Counted from the stretch's first letter, positions 27,928 to 37,025 are shown. The stretch: DNA of 64,000 nucleotides from Pseudoalteromonas viridis (GCF_017742995.1 NZ_CP072425.1:2108001-2172000); one strand, 5' to 3'. Made by a program: numbers and translations. Notes: generated by a model not told the origin, from the sequence alone.

Positions 27928-27944
27928 CAATTTAAGAATGCCAT

Positions 27945-27978
27945 AAATAAGAAGAGCGCGACCCTTGCGGGCCGCGCT
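27945..27978 (-). terminator. Intrinsic terminator of the CsrB-like RNA
   Basis: Minus strand: AGCGCG-G-CCC-GCAA-GGG-T-CGCGCT (27955-27978), one mismatch in a 10-step stem, then CTTCTTATTTAT. Confidence 0.82.
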
Positions 27979-28336
27979 TGACGGAATCTTCTAAATAGCG
28001 TCCTGCTATGTTGATGAGATCAACTCCTTACATGCTCGTCCATGTCTCGCCTTGCGTTGTCATTCTGCGAGATGTACATCCTGTACTGTCCTTAAAGCAA
28101 TCAGCGCTCCCATTTGCTGATTTAGTCCGTGCTAACCATCCTTTGTGTCGTCTTCCTGACTTGTTCCTGTTTCCCTGTATTCCTGTGCACCATCTACCTG
28201 TGCATCAACGTCCTTACTTAAACGGCATATCCTGTTGTCCGAAGCCTAATCCCAGTTCCTGACATTCCTACCGCACAAACTCCCTGACCAGCAACTCAAT
28301 CCATTTCCCTGTTGCTTTGTGCTCTCCCCTTGAGAT
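27945..28336 (-). ncRNA. csrB: CsrB-type regulatory RNA (CsrA-sequestering)
   Basis: Read on the minus strand, this ~390-nt stretch contains about 22 GGA motifs (counted as TCC on the plus strand), most of them AGGA or GGGA. Many lie in hairpin loops. Examples are GTAC-AGGAT-GTAC (28074-28086), ATAGC-AGGAC-GCTAT (27995-28009), ACATG-GACGAG-CATGT (28030-28045), AATCAGC...GCTGATT with GGGA in the loop (28099-28122) and GCAAC...GTTGC with two GGA (28291-28315). It ends in an intrinsic terminator and starts just after a TATACT box. E. coli CsrB is ~369 nt with a similar number of GGA motifs that titrate the CsrA dimer. An open frame on the other strand (28008-28262) has no homology and is rejected. 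Strand, length, motif density and regulation all agree. Confidence 0.88.
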
Positions 28337-28342
28337 GACTAA

Positions 28343-28371
28343 AGTATATGAGAGTCTGGGTGAGATAACAG
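28343..28371 (-). promoter_or_regulatory. Promoter of the CsrB-like RNA
   Basis: Minus strand -10 TATACT (28343-28348) and, 17 bases upstream, a poor -35 CTGTTA (28366-28371), as expected for an activator-dependent promoter. Transcription would begin near 28336. A/T-rich DNA (28372-28460) separates it from the distal palindrome. Confidence 0.6.
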
Positions 28372-28494
28372 CACAAAAAAACGCTTTGAAATTCGATTAA
28401 AAAAGTTGGTTGTAAAAAAACTTGTTATCTAACAAAGACCTTTTTATATTTTGCTGATAAAGTCAGCGTTATCTTCATAGATAGCGACAAGCTT

Positions 28495-28512
28495 AGTGAG
28501 AGATCTCTCACA
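28495..28512. promoter_or_regulatory. GacA/UvrY-type response regulator box
   Basis: An 18-bp near-perfect palindrome, TGTGAGAGATCTCTCACT on the minus strand. It matches the UvrY/GacA upstream element (TGTAAG-N6-CTTACA type) found before csrB, rsmY and rsmZ. It is centred about 168 bases before the predicted RNA start, close to the distal position known for E. coli csrB. Confidence 0.75.
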
Positions 28513-28600
28513 ACCAAATGTCCGAATGTCGCTATTTAATAAAATTGCAATATATTGAACTATCGGCTGTATTTTGTCGGGATCCGGGTTACCATAGCCT

Positions 28601-28619
28601 GAGAATAGTTATTGTTATT
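28601..28619 (+). promoter_or_regulatory. Possible Fur box before the iron transporter operon
   Basis: GAGAATAGTTATTGTTATT resembles the 19-bp Fur consensus at about 12-13 positions and contains repeated NAT(A/T)AT-like hexamers. It lies just before the ATG at 28633. The gene function (ferric iron uptake) supports it. Confidence 0.5.
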
Positions 28620-28632
28620 ATTTGGAGCTTAT

Positions 28633-29637
28633 ATGAAAAGTGCAATTGCAACTCTGCTTGCTGCTGTAACCAGCTTGTCTGCTGTCGCCGCGGATGAGGT
28701 GAACATCTATTCCTATCGCCAACCTTTTTTAATTCAGCCTATCCTGGATGATTTTACAAAACAAACAGGCATTAAAACTAACGTGGTGTTCGCCAAGAAA
28801 GGCCTGATTGAGCGGGTAAAACGTGAAGGCAAACACGGCCGGGCCGATTTGGTATTGACGTCAAACTTCAGCGCCATGATCCAGTTAGAAGAGCTGGGGC
28901 TGACCAACCCGATTGACAGCGACACGGTGGATAAAAATATCCCGGCGAGCTTTCGTGATCCGGATGGCCACTGGGTTGCACTGACCAAACGCGTGCGTAA
29001 CGTCTATTCGTCGAAAGACAGAGCGGGTAAGCTGACCAGCCTGAGCTATGAAGAGCTTGCCGATCCTAAATACAAAGGTAAAATCTGTACACGCTCGGGT
29101 AAACACCCTTATAATCTGGGCCTGGTGGCGTCTATGATTGCCCACCACGGCGAAGCCGAAACCAAAACCTGGCTGCAAGGCGTTAAAGCCAATCTGGCAC
29201 GTAAGCCTCAGGGGAATGACCGCGCACAGGTAAAAGCCGTGAAAGAAGGCTTATGTGACCTGGCGCTGGGTAACAGCTACTACTTCGGCAAAATGCTTGA
29301 AGACAGCAAACAAAAAGCCTGGGCTGATGCGGTTTACATTAATTTCCCAAATCAGAGCGACCGTGGCTCGCACCTTAACGTTTCGGGTGTGGTAATGACC
29401 AAGTACTCGAAAAACAAAGAAAATGCCTTGAAACTGATCGAGTTTATGACCGACAATAAAGCCCAGAACATGTACGCCTCGATGAATATGGAATATCCGG
29501 TTAAGCCGGGCGTCGAATTGTCGAAACTAGTGGCATCCTGGGGCACGTTTAAGGAAGACAGTTTACCTTTGTCCGAGATCAGTAAATACCGTCCGATGGC
29601 GCTTAAGCTCATCGATGAGGTAAAATTTGACCTGTAA
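28633..29637 (+). CDS. fbpA: Ferric iron ABC transporter, periplasmic substrate-binding protein
   Basis: 334 residues with a signal peptide (SAIATLLAAVTSLSAVAA) and a type II periplasmic binding fold: EVNIYSYRQPFLIQPILDDF, then ADLVLTSNFSAM. The adjacent tyrosines in GNSYYFGKML match the iron-ligand Tyr pair of FbpA/FutA proteins, so Fe3+ is the likely substrate. ATG 28633 is preceded by TTTGGAG; the frame extends to 28612 without a better site. It directly abuts the permease gene (stop then ATG). Confidence 0.93.
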   Translation: MKSAIATLLAAVTSLSAVAADEVNIYSYRQPFLIQPILDDFTKQTGIKTNVVFAKKGLIERVKREGKHGRADLVLTSNFSAMIQLEELGLTNPIDSDTVDKNIPASFRDPDGHWVALTKRVRNVYSSKDRAGKLTSLSYEELADPKYKGKICTRSGKHPYNLGLVASMIAHHGEAETKTWLQGVKANLARKPQGNDRAQVKAVKEGLCDLALGNSYYFGKMLEDSKQKAWADAVYINFPNQSDRGSHLNVSGVVMTKYSKNKENALKLIEFMTDNKAQNMYASMNMEYPVKPGVELSKLVASWGTFKEDSLPLSEISKYRPMALKLIDEVKFDL

Positions 29638-31269
29638 ATGCAATTAAAACAAAGTCTGTCCCCGTGGCAGTGCATGGCGTGGTTGATAGGTATTGGCCTG
29701 TCAATCCCGCTGGCATTTCTGATTTTCGAGGCACTGCAAGGTGAGTCGGAAGTATTCAGCCATTTATGGCAGAGTGTATTATGGGACTATACCCGTAATA
29801 CAATTGTGCTGATCGCCGGTGTTGTGGTGCTCAGTGCGTTCATAGCCTTGCCGCTGGGATGGCTTACTGCCTATTGTCGTTTTCCCGGCAAACGGGTGTT
29901 TGAGTGGGCGCTGATGCTGCCCCTGGCGCTGCCCGCTTACATTATTGCCTACGTCTATACCGATTTATTAGATTATGCCGGACCGGTCCAAATCTGGTTA
30001 CGTCAGCAATTTGGCTGGCAGGGACCGGATGACTACTGGTTTTTTGACCTGCGTACTTTGCCCGGCGCCATCGTGATGATAGCTCTGGTGCTGTATCCGT
30101 ATCTGTATTTGATCTTCAAAACCGCTTTGCGCGAGCAGTCGTTTAAACTGGTGCAGGCCAGTCAGCTGATGGGAATGAGCCCGGCGCAGAGTTTCTTTAA
30201 AGTGAGCCTGCCGTTATCCCGTGGCGCGATTGTTGCGGCACTGGCGCTGATCAGCATGGAAACCATGGCCGACTTCGCCACCGTACATTATTTTGCCGTA
30301 AGCACCCTGACAACGGCCGTGTATGATACCTGGCTGGGTTATTACTCGCTGACTGCCGCCGCCAAGATCTCAGGCATTATGCTGCTGTTTTTATTTGTCG
30401 CACTGTTACTTGAACGTATGAGTCGCAAAACCCAGGTGGTGCACGAGCGCCAGTCCGGGGTGAATGACACCCATCTGTATGATTTAACCGGTTATCAGGG
30501 GTGGCTGGCCTGGGGATTTTGTATGCTGATCCTCAGTGTGGCGTTTTTTGTGCCCGTTGGCATATTGCTCAACTATGCCTGGCATTATTTCGAGCAAGCC
30601 TGGAATGCCGAGTTTTTCAATTATGCGCTGCAAAGCTTACAGATCAGCCTGTATGTCAGCGTGATTGCGATGCTGGTCAGTTTACTGGTGGTCTACTATC
30701 AGCGCATTGAGCCGGGCAAGCTGACCAATTTACCCGGGCGTTTTGCAAGTACCGGTTATGCCTTACCGGGCACTGTGCTGGCGATTGCCGTGTTGCTGCC
30801 ACTGACATTGATTGATACCAAACTCAATGAATGGCTGGATGGCAGTGGTTTTGAGCCAGGCTTGTTACTCAGTGGCACTTTGTTTGCCATGATTTTTGCT
30901 TACGTGGTGCGCTTTTATGCCATTGCGCATGGGGCAGTTGAGTCCAGCTTTGTGCGGATCAGCCCAAGCATTGATATGGCCAGCCTGTCACTCGGAAAAG
31001 GGCGCTTTCAGACGCTGACTCAGGTACATATGCCACTGCTTAAGCGAGGCTTGCTGACAGCCGGTCTGCTGGTCTTTATCGAGTGTATGAAAGAGTTGCC
31101 CGCAGCGCTGTTACTGCGCCCGTTTAATTTTGAAACCCTGGCCACCCATGTTTATCAGTATGTCAGCGATGAGCAACTGGAACTGGCCTCGATATCCGCT
31201 TTGTTTATCGTGCTGGTAGGACTTGTCCCCTTATACTGGGTTAATCGCTCAATGGAACAACATAACTAA
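29638..31269 (+). CDS. fbpB: Ferric iron ABC transporter permease (fused two-half type)
   Basis: 543 residues with ~12 membrane helices and two binding-protein-dependent transport permease domains (~60-260 and ~340-530). Each half has an EAA-like loop: QASQLMGMSPAQSFFKVSLPL in the first and ASLSLGKGRFQTLTQVHMPLL in the second. It forms the iron channel with FbpC. It starts immediately after the fbpA stop, and its last base pairs overlap the fbpC ATG (TAATG). Confidence 0.94.
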   Translation: MQLKQSLSPWQCMAWLIGIGLSIPLAFLIFEALQGESEVFSHLWQSVLWDYTRNTIVLIAGVVVLSAFIALPLGWLTAYCRFPGKRVFEWALMLPLALPAYIIAYVYTDLLDYAGPVQIWLRQQFGWQGPDDYWFFDLRTLPGAIVMIALVLYPYLYLIFKTALREQSFKLVQASQLMGMSPAQSFFKVSLPLSRGAIVAALALISMETMADFATVHYFAVSTLTTAVYDTWLGYYSLTAAAKISGIMLLFLFVALLLERMSRKTQVVHERQSGVNDTHLYDLTGYQGWLAWGFCMLILSVAFFVPVGILLNYAWHYFEQAWNAEFFNYALQSLQISLYVSVIAMLVSLLVVYYQRIEPGKLTNLPGRFASTGYALPGTVLAIAVLLPLTLIDTKLNEWLDGSGFEPGLLLSGTLFAMIFAYVVRFYAIAHGAVESSFVRISPSIDMASLSLGKGRFQTLTQVHMPLLKRGLLTAGLLVFIECMKELPAALLLRPFNFETLATHVYQYVSDEQLELASISALFIVLVGLVPLYWVNRSMEQHN

Positions 31270-32300
31270 TGCCAAGTTTAGAAATTCAATCGTTAAACTA
31301 TCATTATGATGGTCACCCGGTGATCCAGCAGCTTGATTTGACGGTAGCTGAGAACGAAATTGTCTGCCTACTCGGTGCCAGTGGCTGTGGCAAAACCACA
31401 ACCCTGAAAGCAATCGCAGGCCTGTTGCACCCCCAGCAGGGGGAGATCCGCATTAATGGCAAAAGTGTCAGCAGCGAGCGGCATTTTGTGGCACCTCAGC
31501 ATCGCAATATTGGCATGATGTTTCAGGACTATGCGCTGTTTCCCCATCTGACCGTTGCACAGAATATCGCGTTCGGTTTGAGTAAGCTCAGCAAAACAGA
31601 AAAACAAAATCGTGTCGCGCACATGCTGGAACTGGTTCACCTTGAGCACTATGCCGGGCGCTTTCCCCACGAACTGTCTGGTGGTCAGCAGCAGCGTGTG
31701 GCCATTGCCAGGGCGCTTGCCTACCACCCTAACTTGTTATTGCTGGATGAACCATTTTCTAATATTGATGCGCAGGTGCGCTTTCAGCTGATCAAAGATA
31801 TTCGCGATATCATTAAAGATCAGCAGGTATCGGCGATTTTTGTCAGCCACTCCAAAGATGAAGCGTTTGCCTTTGCCGACCGGCTCGCGATTATGCATCA
31901 GGGGCAAATTGCCCAGTTAGGCACGCCCAAAGAGCTGTTCCAGCACCCAAGTAGTCGTCAGGTGGCAGAATTTTTGGGGCAAGGTGCTTATGTGGCTGCA
32001 CAGCGCCACAACGGGGCTCAGGTTGAAACCGCGTTTGGCTCGGTGGAGTCTCTGATTGATATCCAGAGCTCGGCCCAGGCAGGGCAGATTTACCTCAGAC
32101 CCAGTCACATTGAGCTGTTTAATGCTGAACACGGCCAGGTCGAGGTGGCGCAACATCGCTTTGTCGGGACTGAGTATTTGTATGCCATCGAGCTGGAAGG
32201 TCAGATGTTAGAAGTGGCCATGCCATCGGATAAACCTCTGGATCTCAGCAAGCCGGTGAGTTTGAAAATTAAGCCCCATGCGATAAACTTCTTTTCTTAA
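31269..32300 (+). CDS. fbpC: Ferric iron ABC transporter ATP-binding protein
   Basis: 343 residues. Walker A is GASGCGKTT, signature LSGGQQQRVAIARAL, Walker B LLLLDEPFSNID and H-loop FVSHSKDEA. A C-terminal TOBE-type regulatory region starts at ~240 (IYLRPSHIELF). It energises FbpB. Last gene of the three-gene transporter; the DyP-like gene begins 142 bases later and may be part of the same iron-related locus. Confidence 0.95.
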   Translation: MPSLEIQSLNYHYDGHPVIQQLDLTVAENEIVCLLGASGCGKTTTLKAIAGLLHPQQGEIRINGKSVSSERHFVAPQHRNIGMMFQDYALFPHLTVAQNIAFGLSKLSKTEKQNRVAHMLELVHLEHYAGRFPHELSGGQQQRVAIARALAYHPNLLLLDEPFSNIDAQVRFQLIKDIRDIIKDQQVSAIFVSHSKDEAFAFADRLAIMHQGQIAQLGTPKELFQHPSSRQVAEFLGQGAYVAAQRHNGAQVETAFGSVESLIDIQSSAQAGQIYLRPSHIELFNAEHGQVEVAQHRFVGTEYLYAIELEGQMLEVAMPSDKPLDLSKPVSLKIKPHAINFFS

Positions 32301-32442
32301 GGCATAACAATTCGTTACATTAGCAAATGGCAACTTAGATAAGTGCGGTGGCCGGGCGTGCGTAGATACGCCCAAAAGATACGAGCACAACCGCACCATT
32401 CGGGTTTAGTATGGCGCGTTGATTTAATGATAGGAAGGGGTG

Positions 32443-33357
32443 ATGGCGCAAGCACAATCAGGGGTATGTGCCGAGGCAAATCTACACGGTTTGCACTTGT
32501 TTTTTAACGTACTGGATGGTCACGATGAGGCGGTGCGATCGGCGCTCAGCCAGGCGGGCAGGTTGCAGGATGAACTCAGTGACCGTTTTTCTGAGGCCAT
32601 GCTTAGCAGCTTTGTCGCCATAGGTGCCCAGTACTGGCCGCATATCTATCCCGAGTTTATTCCGCCGCAGCTGAAAAGTTTTCCCCTGATCAAAAGCAGT
32701 GAGCATTTGTGTCATAGCCAGCCATTCGACCTACTCTATGTGATCCGCTCAGACAGAGAAGATGTCAATCACCTGTTTGCCCAGAGTGTGCTGCACATGT
32801 TATCCGGGGGCGTCGAGCTGGTTGCCCAGGTGCGCGCTTTTCGTTTTCTTGACGGACGGGACTTTAATGGTTTTGTTTATGGTGCCGATATTCCCCATGG
32901 CCGCTTTAAACGCCAGGTTGCCTTAGTGAGCAATCCGGGAGGGCTTGACGATCAGGGCAGCTATATTCATGTTCAGCGTACTCAGTTTGACCTGACCCGC
33001 TGGCAGGCGTTGCCGCTGTCGGATCAGGAACAGCTGATGGGGCGCACCCGCCTTGATAACCTGTTGATTGACGATGCGCCGCCTTACAACCATGCCCGGC
33101 TCAATGAGATTAAAGACAGTGAAGGTAAACCTCTGCTGTTGAATCAAAGTATGCCCTATGGCGATGTCTATGAGCAGGGTAGTTTATGGCTTAGCTGCGC
33201 CGCGAAAGGGGATGCGTTTGAGCAGCTGTTACACAGTCGCTTTGGCTTGTCGGGGGATGGAGATTACGATCCGCTGCTGGATTATTCTCAGGGCGATATG
33301 GGGGCGGCATTCTTTGCGCCATCGCTGCAGTTTTTACAGCAAATGGCGCAGTCTTAA
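32443..33357 (+). CDS. DyP-type peroxidase family protein with altered active site
   Basis: 304 residues, similar along its whole length to E. coli YfeX-type haem proteins: AQAQSG at the start, FLDGRDFNGFVYG in the middle, GRTRLDN, NQSMPYGD and FFAPSLQFL at the end. The proximal haem ligand His is kept (His217, in YNHARL). Two other residues are not. The catalytic Asp of the GFVDG motif is Tyr146 (GFVYG), and the distal haem Arg (VRQS in YfeX) is Asn234 (LLNQS). Normal peroxidase chemistry therefore seems unlikely; haem binding or another role is possible. AGGAAGGGG precedes ATG 32443. It lies after the ferric transporter and just before the argR 3' end. Confidence 0.88.
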   Translation: MAQAQSGVCAEANLHGLHLFFNVLDGHDEAVRSALSQAGRLQDELSDRFSEAMLSSFVAIGAQYWPHIYPEFIPPQLKSFPLIKSSEHLCHSQPFDLLYVIRSDREDVNHLFAQSVLHMLSGGVELVAQVRAFRFLDGRDFNGFVYGADIPHGRFKRQVALVSNPGGLDDQGSYIHVQRTQFDLTRWQALPLSDQEQLMGRTRLDNLLIDDAPPYNHARLNEIKDSEGKPLLLNQSMPYGDVYEQGSLWLSCAAKGDAFEQLLHSRFGLSGDGDYDPLLDYSQGDMGAAFFAPSLQFLQQMAQS

Positions 33358-33363
33358 CCGTGA

Positions 33364-33831
33364 TCAGACGTTATCAAAAAGCGTTTTAACTCTATCCAGG
33401 GTGGCATCAATTTCAGAGACTTTGGCGGGGGCGATAAAAATGGTGTCGTCACCTGCAATCGTGCCTAGCACGCCATCGGCAGATCCCAGCGAGTCCAGCA
33501 GGCGGGCAATCAGTTGAGCGGCTCCCGGGCTGGTGCGTATGATGATCATCATTTCGTTATGTACTATGTCGATCACCAGCTGGCGCAGCGGGCTTTTTGC
33601 GGTGGGTACCCCCATTTCCGCGGGTAAACAATACACCATTTCCTGTTTGGCATTGCGGGTGCGCACGGCACCGAACTTACTCAGCATACGAGAGACTTTA
33701 CTTTGGCTGATGTTGTCAAATCCCTGCTCTTTGAGGGCATCGACAATTTCACCTTGAGAACCAAAGTTTTCTTCTTTTAACAGGGCCTTAAAGGCTTTGA
33801 CTAGGGCTTCTTGTTTTTCCTGCGGCTGCAT
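33364..33831 (-). CDS. argR: Arginine repressor
   Basis: 155 residues. N-terminal winged helix ([24 protein letters not shown], in part; the recognition helix is [14 protein letters not shown]). The C-terminal hexamerisation and arginine-binding domain has [16 protein letters not shown] and [13 protein letters not shown]. It represses arginine biosynthesis genes when arginine is bound. ATG 33831 matches the usual N-terminus ([10 protein letters not shown]), with AAAGAAG upstream. Divergent from mdh as in Vibrio and E. coli relatives. Confidence 0.97.
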   Translation of the reverse strand: MQPQEKQEALVKAFKALLKEENFGSQGEIVDALKEQGFDNISQSKVSRMLSKFGAVRTRNAKQEMVYCLPAEMGVPTAKSPLRQLVIDIVHNEMMIIIRTSPGAAQLIARLLDSLGSADGVLGTIAGDDTIFIAPAKVSEIDATLDRVKTLFDNV

Positions 33832-34104
33832 ACTCAATACTTCTTTATGACTCAATTGTTAGGATTTTACACAAAACGCGCCTGTTACCCAAATTTCAGG
33901 ACGAGAAGATTCTTCAAGCGATGGTGGTTTTCCAGATTAGAAACGCGGGACCAAGCGTAAACCATTAGTAGCAGTATTTGTCGCGAACTTTACAACTATA
34001 GTCGAAAAAAAGACGAAAATTGCGCGTATAAATTTGTTTTTGGCGGCGCTTTTCATTATCTTTACAGCACATTTAATTCCACCTTCAAATTATGGAGAAT
34101 TCCA

Positions 34105-35037
34105 ATGAAAGTTGCTGTATTAGGTGCCGCTGGCGGTATCGGTCAAGCATTGTCTCTTTTGCTTAAAAACGGTTTACCTGCTGGTTCTGAGCTTGCGCTA
34201 TACGACGTAGCGCCAGTAGTACCTGGCGTAGCGGTTGACCTGTCTCACATCCCAACAGCGGTAAAAGTAGCTGGTTTTGGTAAAGACGACCTGGATGCAG
34301 CGCTGGTTGATGCAGACATCGTATTGATCCCTGCGGGTATGCCACGTAAGCCTGGTATGGACCGTGCTGACCTGTTCAATGTAAATGCTGGCATCATCAA
34401 GACTCTGGCTGAAGGCATTGTTAAAAACTGTCCTAAAGCGCTGGTTGGTGTGATCACTAACCCAGTAAACGGCACTGTGCCAATCGTTGCTGAAGTATTC
34501 AAAAAAGCCGGTACTTACGATCCTGCTCGCGTATTCGGTGTTACTACACTGGATGTTATCCGTGCAGAGACTTTCATCGCTGAGCTGAAAGGCCTGAACG
34601 TAAGCGACGTGAAAGTGCCTGTGATTGGTGGTCACTCAGGTACTACTATTCTGCCTCTGCTTTCTCAGGTTGAAGGCGCTGAGTTCTCTGATGAAGAAGT
34701 AGCAGCTCTGACTAAGCGTATCCAGAATGCCGGTACTGAAGTCGTTGAAGCTAAGGCGGGTGGCGGCTCTGCAACTCTGTCTATGGGCGCAGCTGCGGCA
34801 CGTTTCTGCTTCTCACTGGTTAAAGGCCTGCAAGGTGAAAACGTGGTTGAGTACGCTTATGTTGAAGGCAATACGGGCGATGCGACTTTCTTTGCACAAC
34901 CTGTACGTCTTGGCAAAAACGGCGTAGAAGAGCTGCTGCCATACGGCGAGCTGAGCGCGTTTGAGCAACAAGCAAAAGACGACATGCTGGCGACACTTGA
35001 AAAAGACATCAAAGAAGGTGTTGATTTCATGGCATAA
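34105..35037 (+). CDS. mdh: Malate dehydrogenase
   Basis: TCA-cycle NAD-dependent malate dehydrogenase, 310 residues. [14 protein letters not shown] is the NAD fold, [10 protein letters not shown] the substrate loop with the two Arg, [12 protein letters not shown] follows, and catalytic [12 protein letters not shown] carries the His. TATGGAG precedes the ATG. It has high similarity to the gammaproteobacterial enzyme and strongly biased codons, consistent with high expression. It converges with serA over a shared terminator. Confidence 0.98.
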   Translation: MKVAVLGAAGGIGQALSLLLKNGLPAGSELALYDVAPVVPGVAVDLSHIPTAVKVAGFGKDDLDAALVDADIVLIPAGMPRKPGMDRADLFNVNAGIIKTLAEGIVKNCPKALVGVITNPVNGTVPIVAEVFKKAGTYDPARVFGVTTLDVIRAETFIAELKGLNVSDVKVPVIGGHSGTTILPLLSQVEGAEFSDEEVAALTKRIQNAGTEVVEAKAGGGSATLSMGAAAARFCFSLVKGLQGENVVEYAYVEGNTGDATFFAQPVRLGKNGVEELLPYGELSAFEQQAKDDMLATLEKDIKEGVDFMA

Positions 35038-35081
35038 TTTGCCAGTTTACTGAGCAATATCTTTGCCTGGTAAGTGAAACG

Positions 35082-35110
35082 AAAAAAGCCTGACTGAGTC
35101 AGGCTTTTTT
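35082..35110. terminator. Bidirectional terminator between mdh and serA
   Basis: AAAAAAGCCTGAC-TGA-GTCAGGCTTTTTT, a near-perfect inverted repeat with T runs for both strands. Confidence 0.93.
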
Positions 35111-35129
35111 GTGTCTGATTACAAAGCCG

Positions 35130-36359
35130 CTAGTGCAGGATCCGAGCGCGGATCGTGCCTTCAACCGCACTTAGCTCTTTTAACGCAACTTCAGAGTGGT
35201 CGCTGTCCACATCAATCACCACGTAACCAATGCTGTCATCGGTTTGCAGGTATTGCGCTGCGATATTGATGCCATGCTGTGCAAACGCCTGGTTAATTTG
35301 TGTCAGCACACCAGGGCGGTTCTCATGCACGTGCAGCAGACGGCTGCGGTTTGACAGTTCAGGTAGTGATACTTCCGGGAAGTTGACCGCTGTGACGGTT
35401 GAGCCGTTATCAGAGTACTTCGCCAGTTTACCCGCGACTTCTATTCCAATGTTTTCCTGTGCTTCCTGCGTGGAGCCGCCGACATGTGGGGTCAGGATCA
35501 CATTGTCGAACTGGCGCAGTGGTGAGACAAACTCTTCGTCGTTAGACTTAGGCTCGACCGGGAATACATCGATCGCAGCACCAGACAGTTTACCGGCGCT
35601 CAGCGCTTCAGCCAGGGCATCGATATCCACCACAGTACCGCGTGAGGCATTGATCAGGATCGCACCCTGTTTCATTACTTCCAGCTCCGCCATGCCAATC
35701 AGGTTTTTCGTTTGCGATGTTTCCGGCACGTGTAAGCTCACCACATCAGCACGTTGCAACAACTGAGTTAGGCTTTGCACCTGTTGCGCATTGCCCAATG
35801 TCAGCTTGTCTTCAATGTCGTAAAACTCAACCTTCATGCCAATGTTTTCGGCCATGATCCCCAGCTGAGTGCCGATATGACCATAACCAATGATCCCCAG
35901 CGTTTTACCACGTGCCTCAAAAGAGCCAATCGCGGATTTAAACCACTCGCCACGGTGCGCCATCGCGTTACGCTTTGGAATGCCCCGTAACAGCAGCAGG
36001 ATCTCACCCAGTACCAGTTCAGCCACTGAACGCGTATTTGAAAACGGCGCATTAAAGACGGCAATACCACGCTGTTTGGCCGCATTCAGATCAACCTGAT
36101 TGGTGCCAATACAAAAGCAGCCAATTGCAACCAGCTTATCTGCGGCTTCCAGAACGGTTTCACTGAGGTGTGTACGCGAGCGGATCCCCACAAAGTGGAC
36201 ATTTTTGATCCGCTCAATCAATTCATTTTCAGGTAGCGATGTCTTTACGTACTCGATATTGCTATAACCGTTGCGCTTGAGCGTTTCAACAGCGCTCTGG
36301 TGTACGCCTTCCAACAATAAAATGCGAATTTTGTCCTTAGACAAGGATACCTTACTCAT
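35130..36359 (-). CDS. serA: D-3-phosphoglycerate dehydrogenase
   Basis: First enzyme of serine synthesis, 409 residues. The substrate half is split by the nucleotide-binding domain (LGIIGYGHIGTQLG, VSLHVPETSQTKN), with the catalytic region HVGGSTQEAQENIG. A C-terminal ACT domain (~335-409, VLHVHENRPGVLTQI-like) binds serine for feedback inhibition. It is 12 bases downstream of rpiA on the same strand, the order seen in E. coli and its relatives. Confidence 0.97.
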   Translation of the reverse strand: MSKVSLSKDKIRILLLEGVHQSAVETLKRNGYSNIEYVKTSLPENELIERIKNVHFVGIRSRTHLSETVLEAADKLVAIGCFCIGTNQVDLNAAKQRGIAVFNAPFSNTRSVAELVLGEILLLLRGIPKRNAMAHRGEWFKSAIGSFEARGKTLGIIGYGHIGTQLGIMAENIGMKVEFYDIEDKLTLGNAQQVQSLTQLLQRADVVSLHVPETSQTKNLIGMAELEVMKQGAILINASRGTVVDIDALAEALSAGKLSGAAIDVFPVEPKSNDEEFVSPLRQFDNVILTPHVGGSTQEAQENIGIEVAGKLAKYSDNGSTVTAVNFPEVSLPELSNRSRLLHVHENRPGVLTQINQAFAQHGINIAAQYLQTDDSIGYVVIDVDSDHSEVALKELSAVEGTIRARILH

Positions 36360-36371
36360 GACTCATTCCTG

Positions 36372-37025
36372 TTACTTAATTTGTGGCCCCTCTGGGGTCC
36401 CTGTGATGACGATGTTGGCGCCGCGCTGAGCGAACAAGCCATTGGTAACAACACCGACGATTTGATTAATTTTTTCTTCCAGTTCGGCTGCCTGTGTGAT
36501 GGATAATCCATGGACATCCAAAATCACATTGCCGTTATCTGTGACAACACCCTGACGATAGACAGGATCGCCACCCAATTTGAGCAACTCGCGGGCAACA
36601 TAGCTGCGCGCCATTGGGATCACTTCAACCGGTAAAGGGAACTGTCCCAGCACATCGACGTGCTTAGTGTTGTCAACAATACAAATAAACTGTCTGGCAA
36701 CCGCAGCCACGATTTTTTCGCGCGTCAGTGCCGCGCCGCCGCCCTTGATCATCTGATTGTGCGCATTAATTTCATCCGCACCATCAACATAAATGTCCAG
36801 CTCAGACACATCATTGAGCTCAAACACCTCGATACCCAGCGCCTTAAGCTTTTCAGTCGATGCCTCGGAGCTAGAGACGGCACCTTTAATGGTGTCTTTG
36901 ACACTGCCCAGCGCATCAATAAAGTGGTTGACGGTAGAGCCTGTGCCTACGCCGACCACTGTGCCGGCTTCAACATACTGTAGCGCCGCCCAGGCAGCTG
37001 CTTTTTTCATTTCATCTTGAGTCAT
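36372..37025 (-). CDS. rpiA: Ribose-5-phosphate isomerase A
   Basis: 217 residues. [19 protein letters not shown] is the substrate-binding loop; VDGADEIN and [14 protein letters not shown] carry the catalytic Asp, Glu and Lys. It converts ribulose 5-phosphate and ribose 5-phosphate. It is close upstream of serA and probably in one unit with it; fthC lies 109 bases further upstream on the same strand. Confidence 0.97.
   Translation of the reverse strand: MTQDEMKKAAAWAALQYVEAGTVVGVGTGSTVNHFIDALGSVKDTIKGAVSSSEASTEKLKALGIEVFELNDVSELDIYVDGADEINAHNQMIKGGGAALTREKIVAAVARQFICIVDNTKHVDVLGQFPLPVEVIPMARSYVARELLKLGGDPVYRQGVVTDNGNVILDVHGLSITQAAELEEKINQIVGVVTNGLFAQRGANIVITGTPEGPQIK

Noticed and set aside
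28008..28262. An 84-codon open frame on the plus strand
   Set aside because: No ribosome site and a composition full of TCC, which is simply the complement of the GGA motifs of the CsrB-like RNA. No protein-like features.
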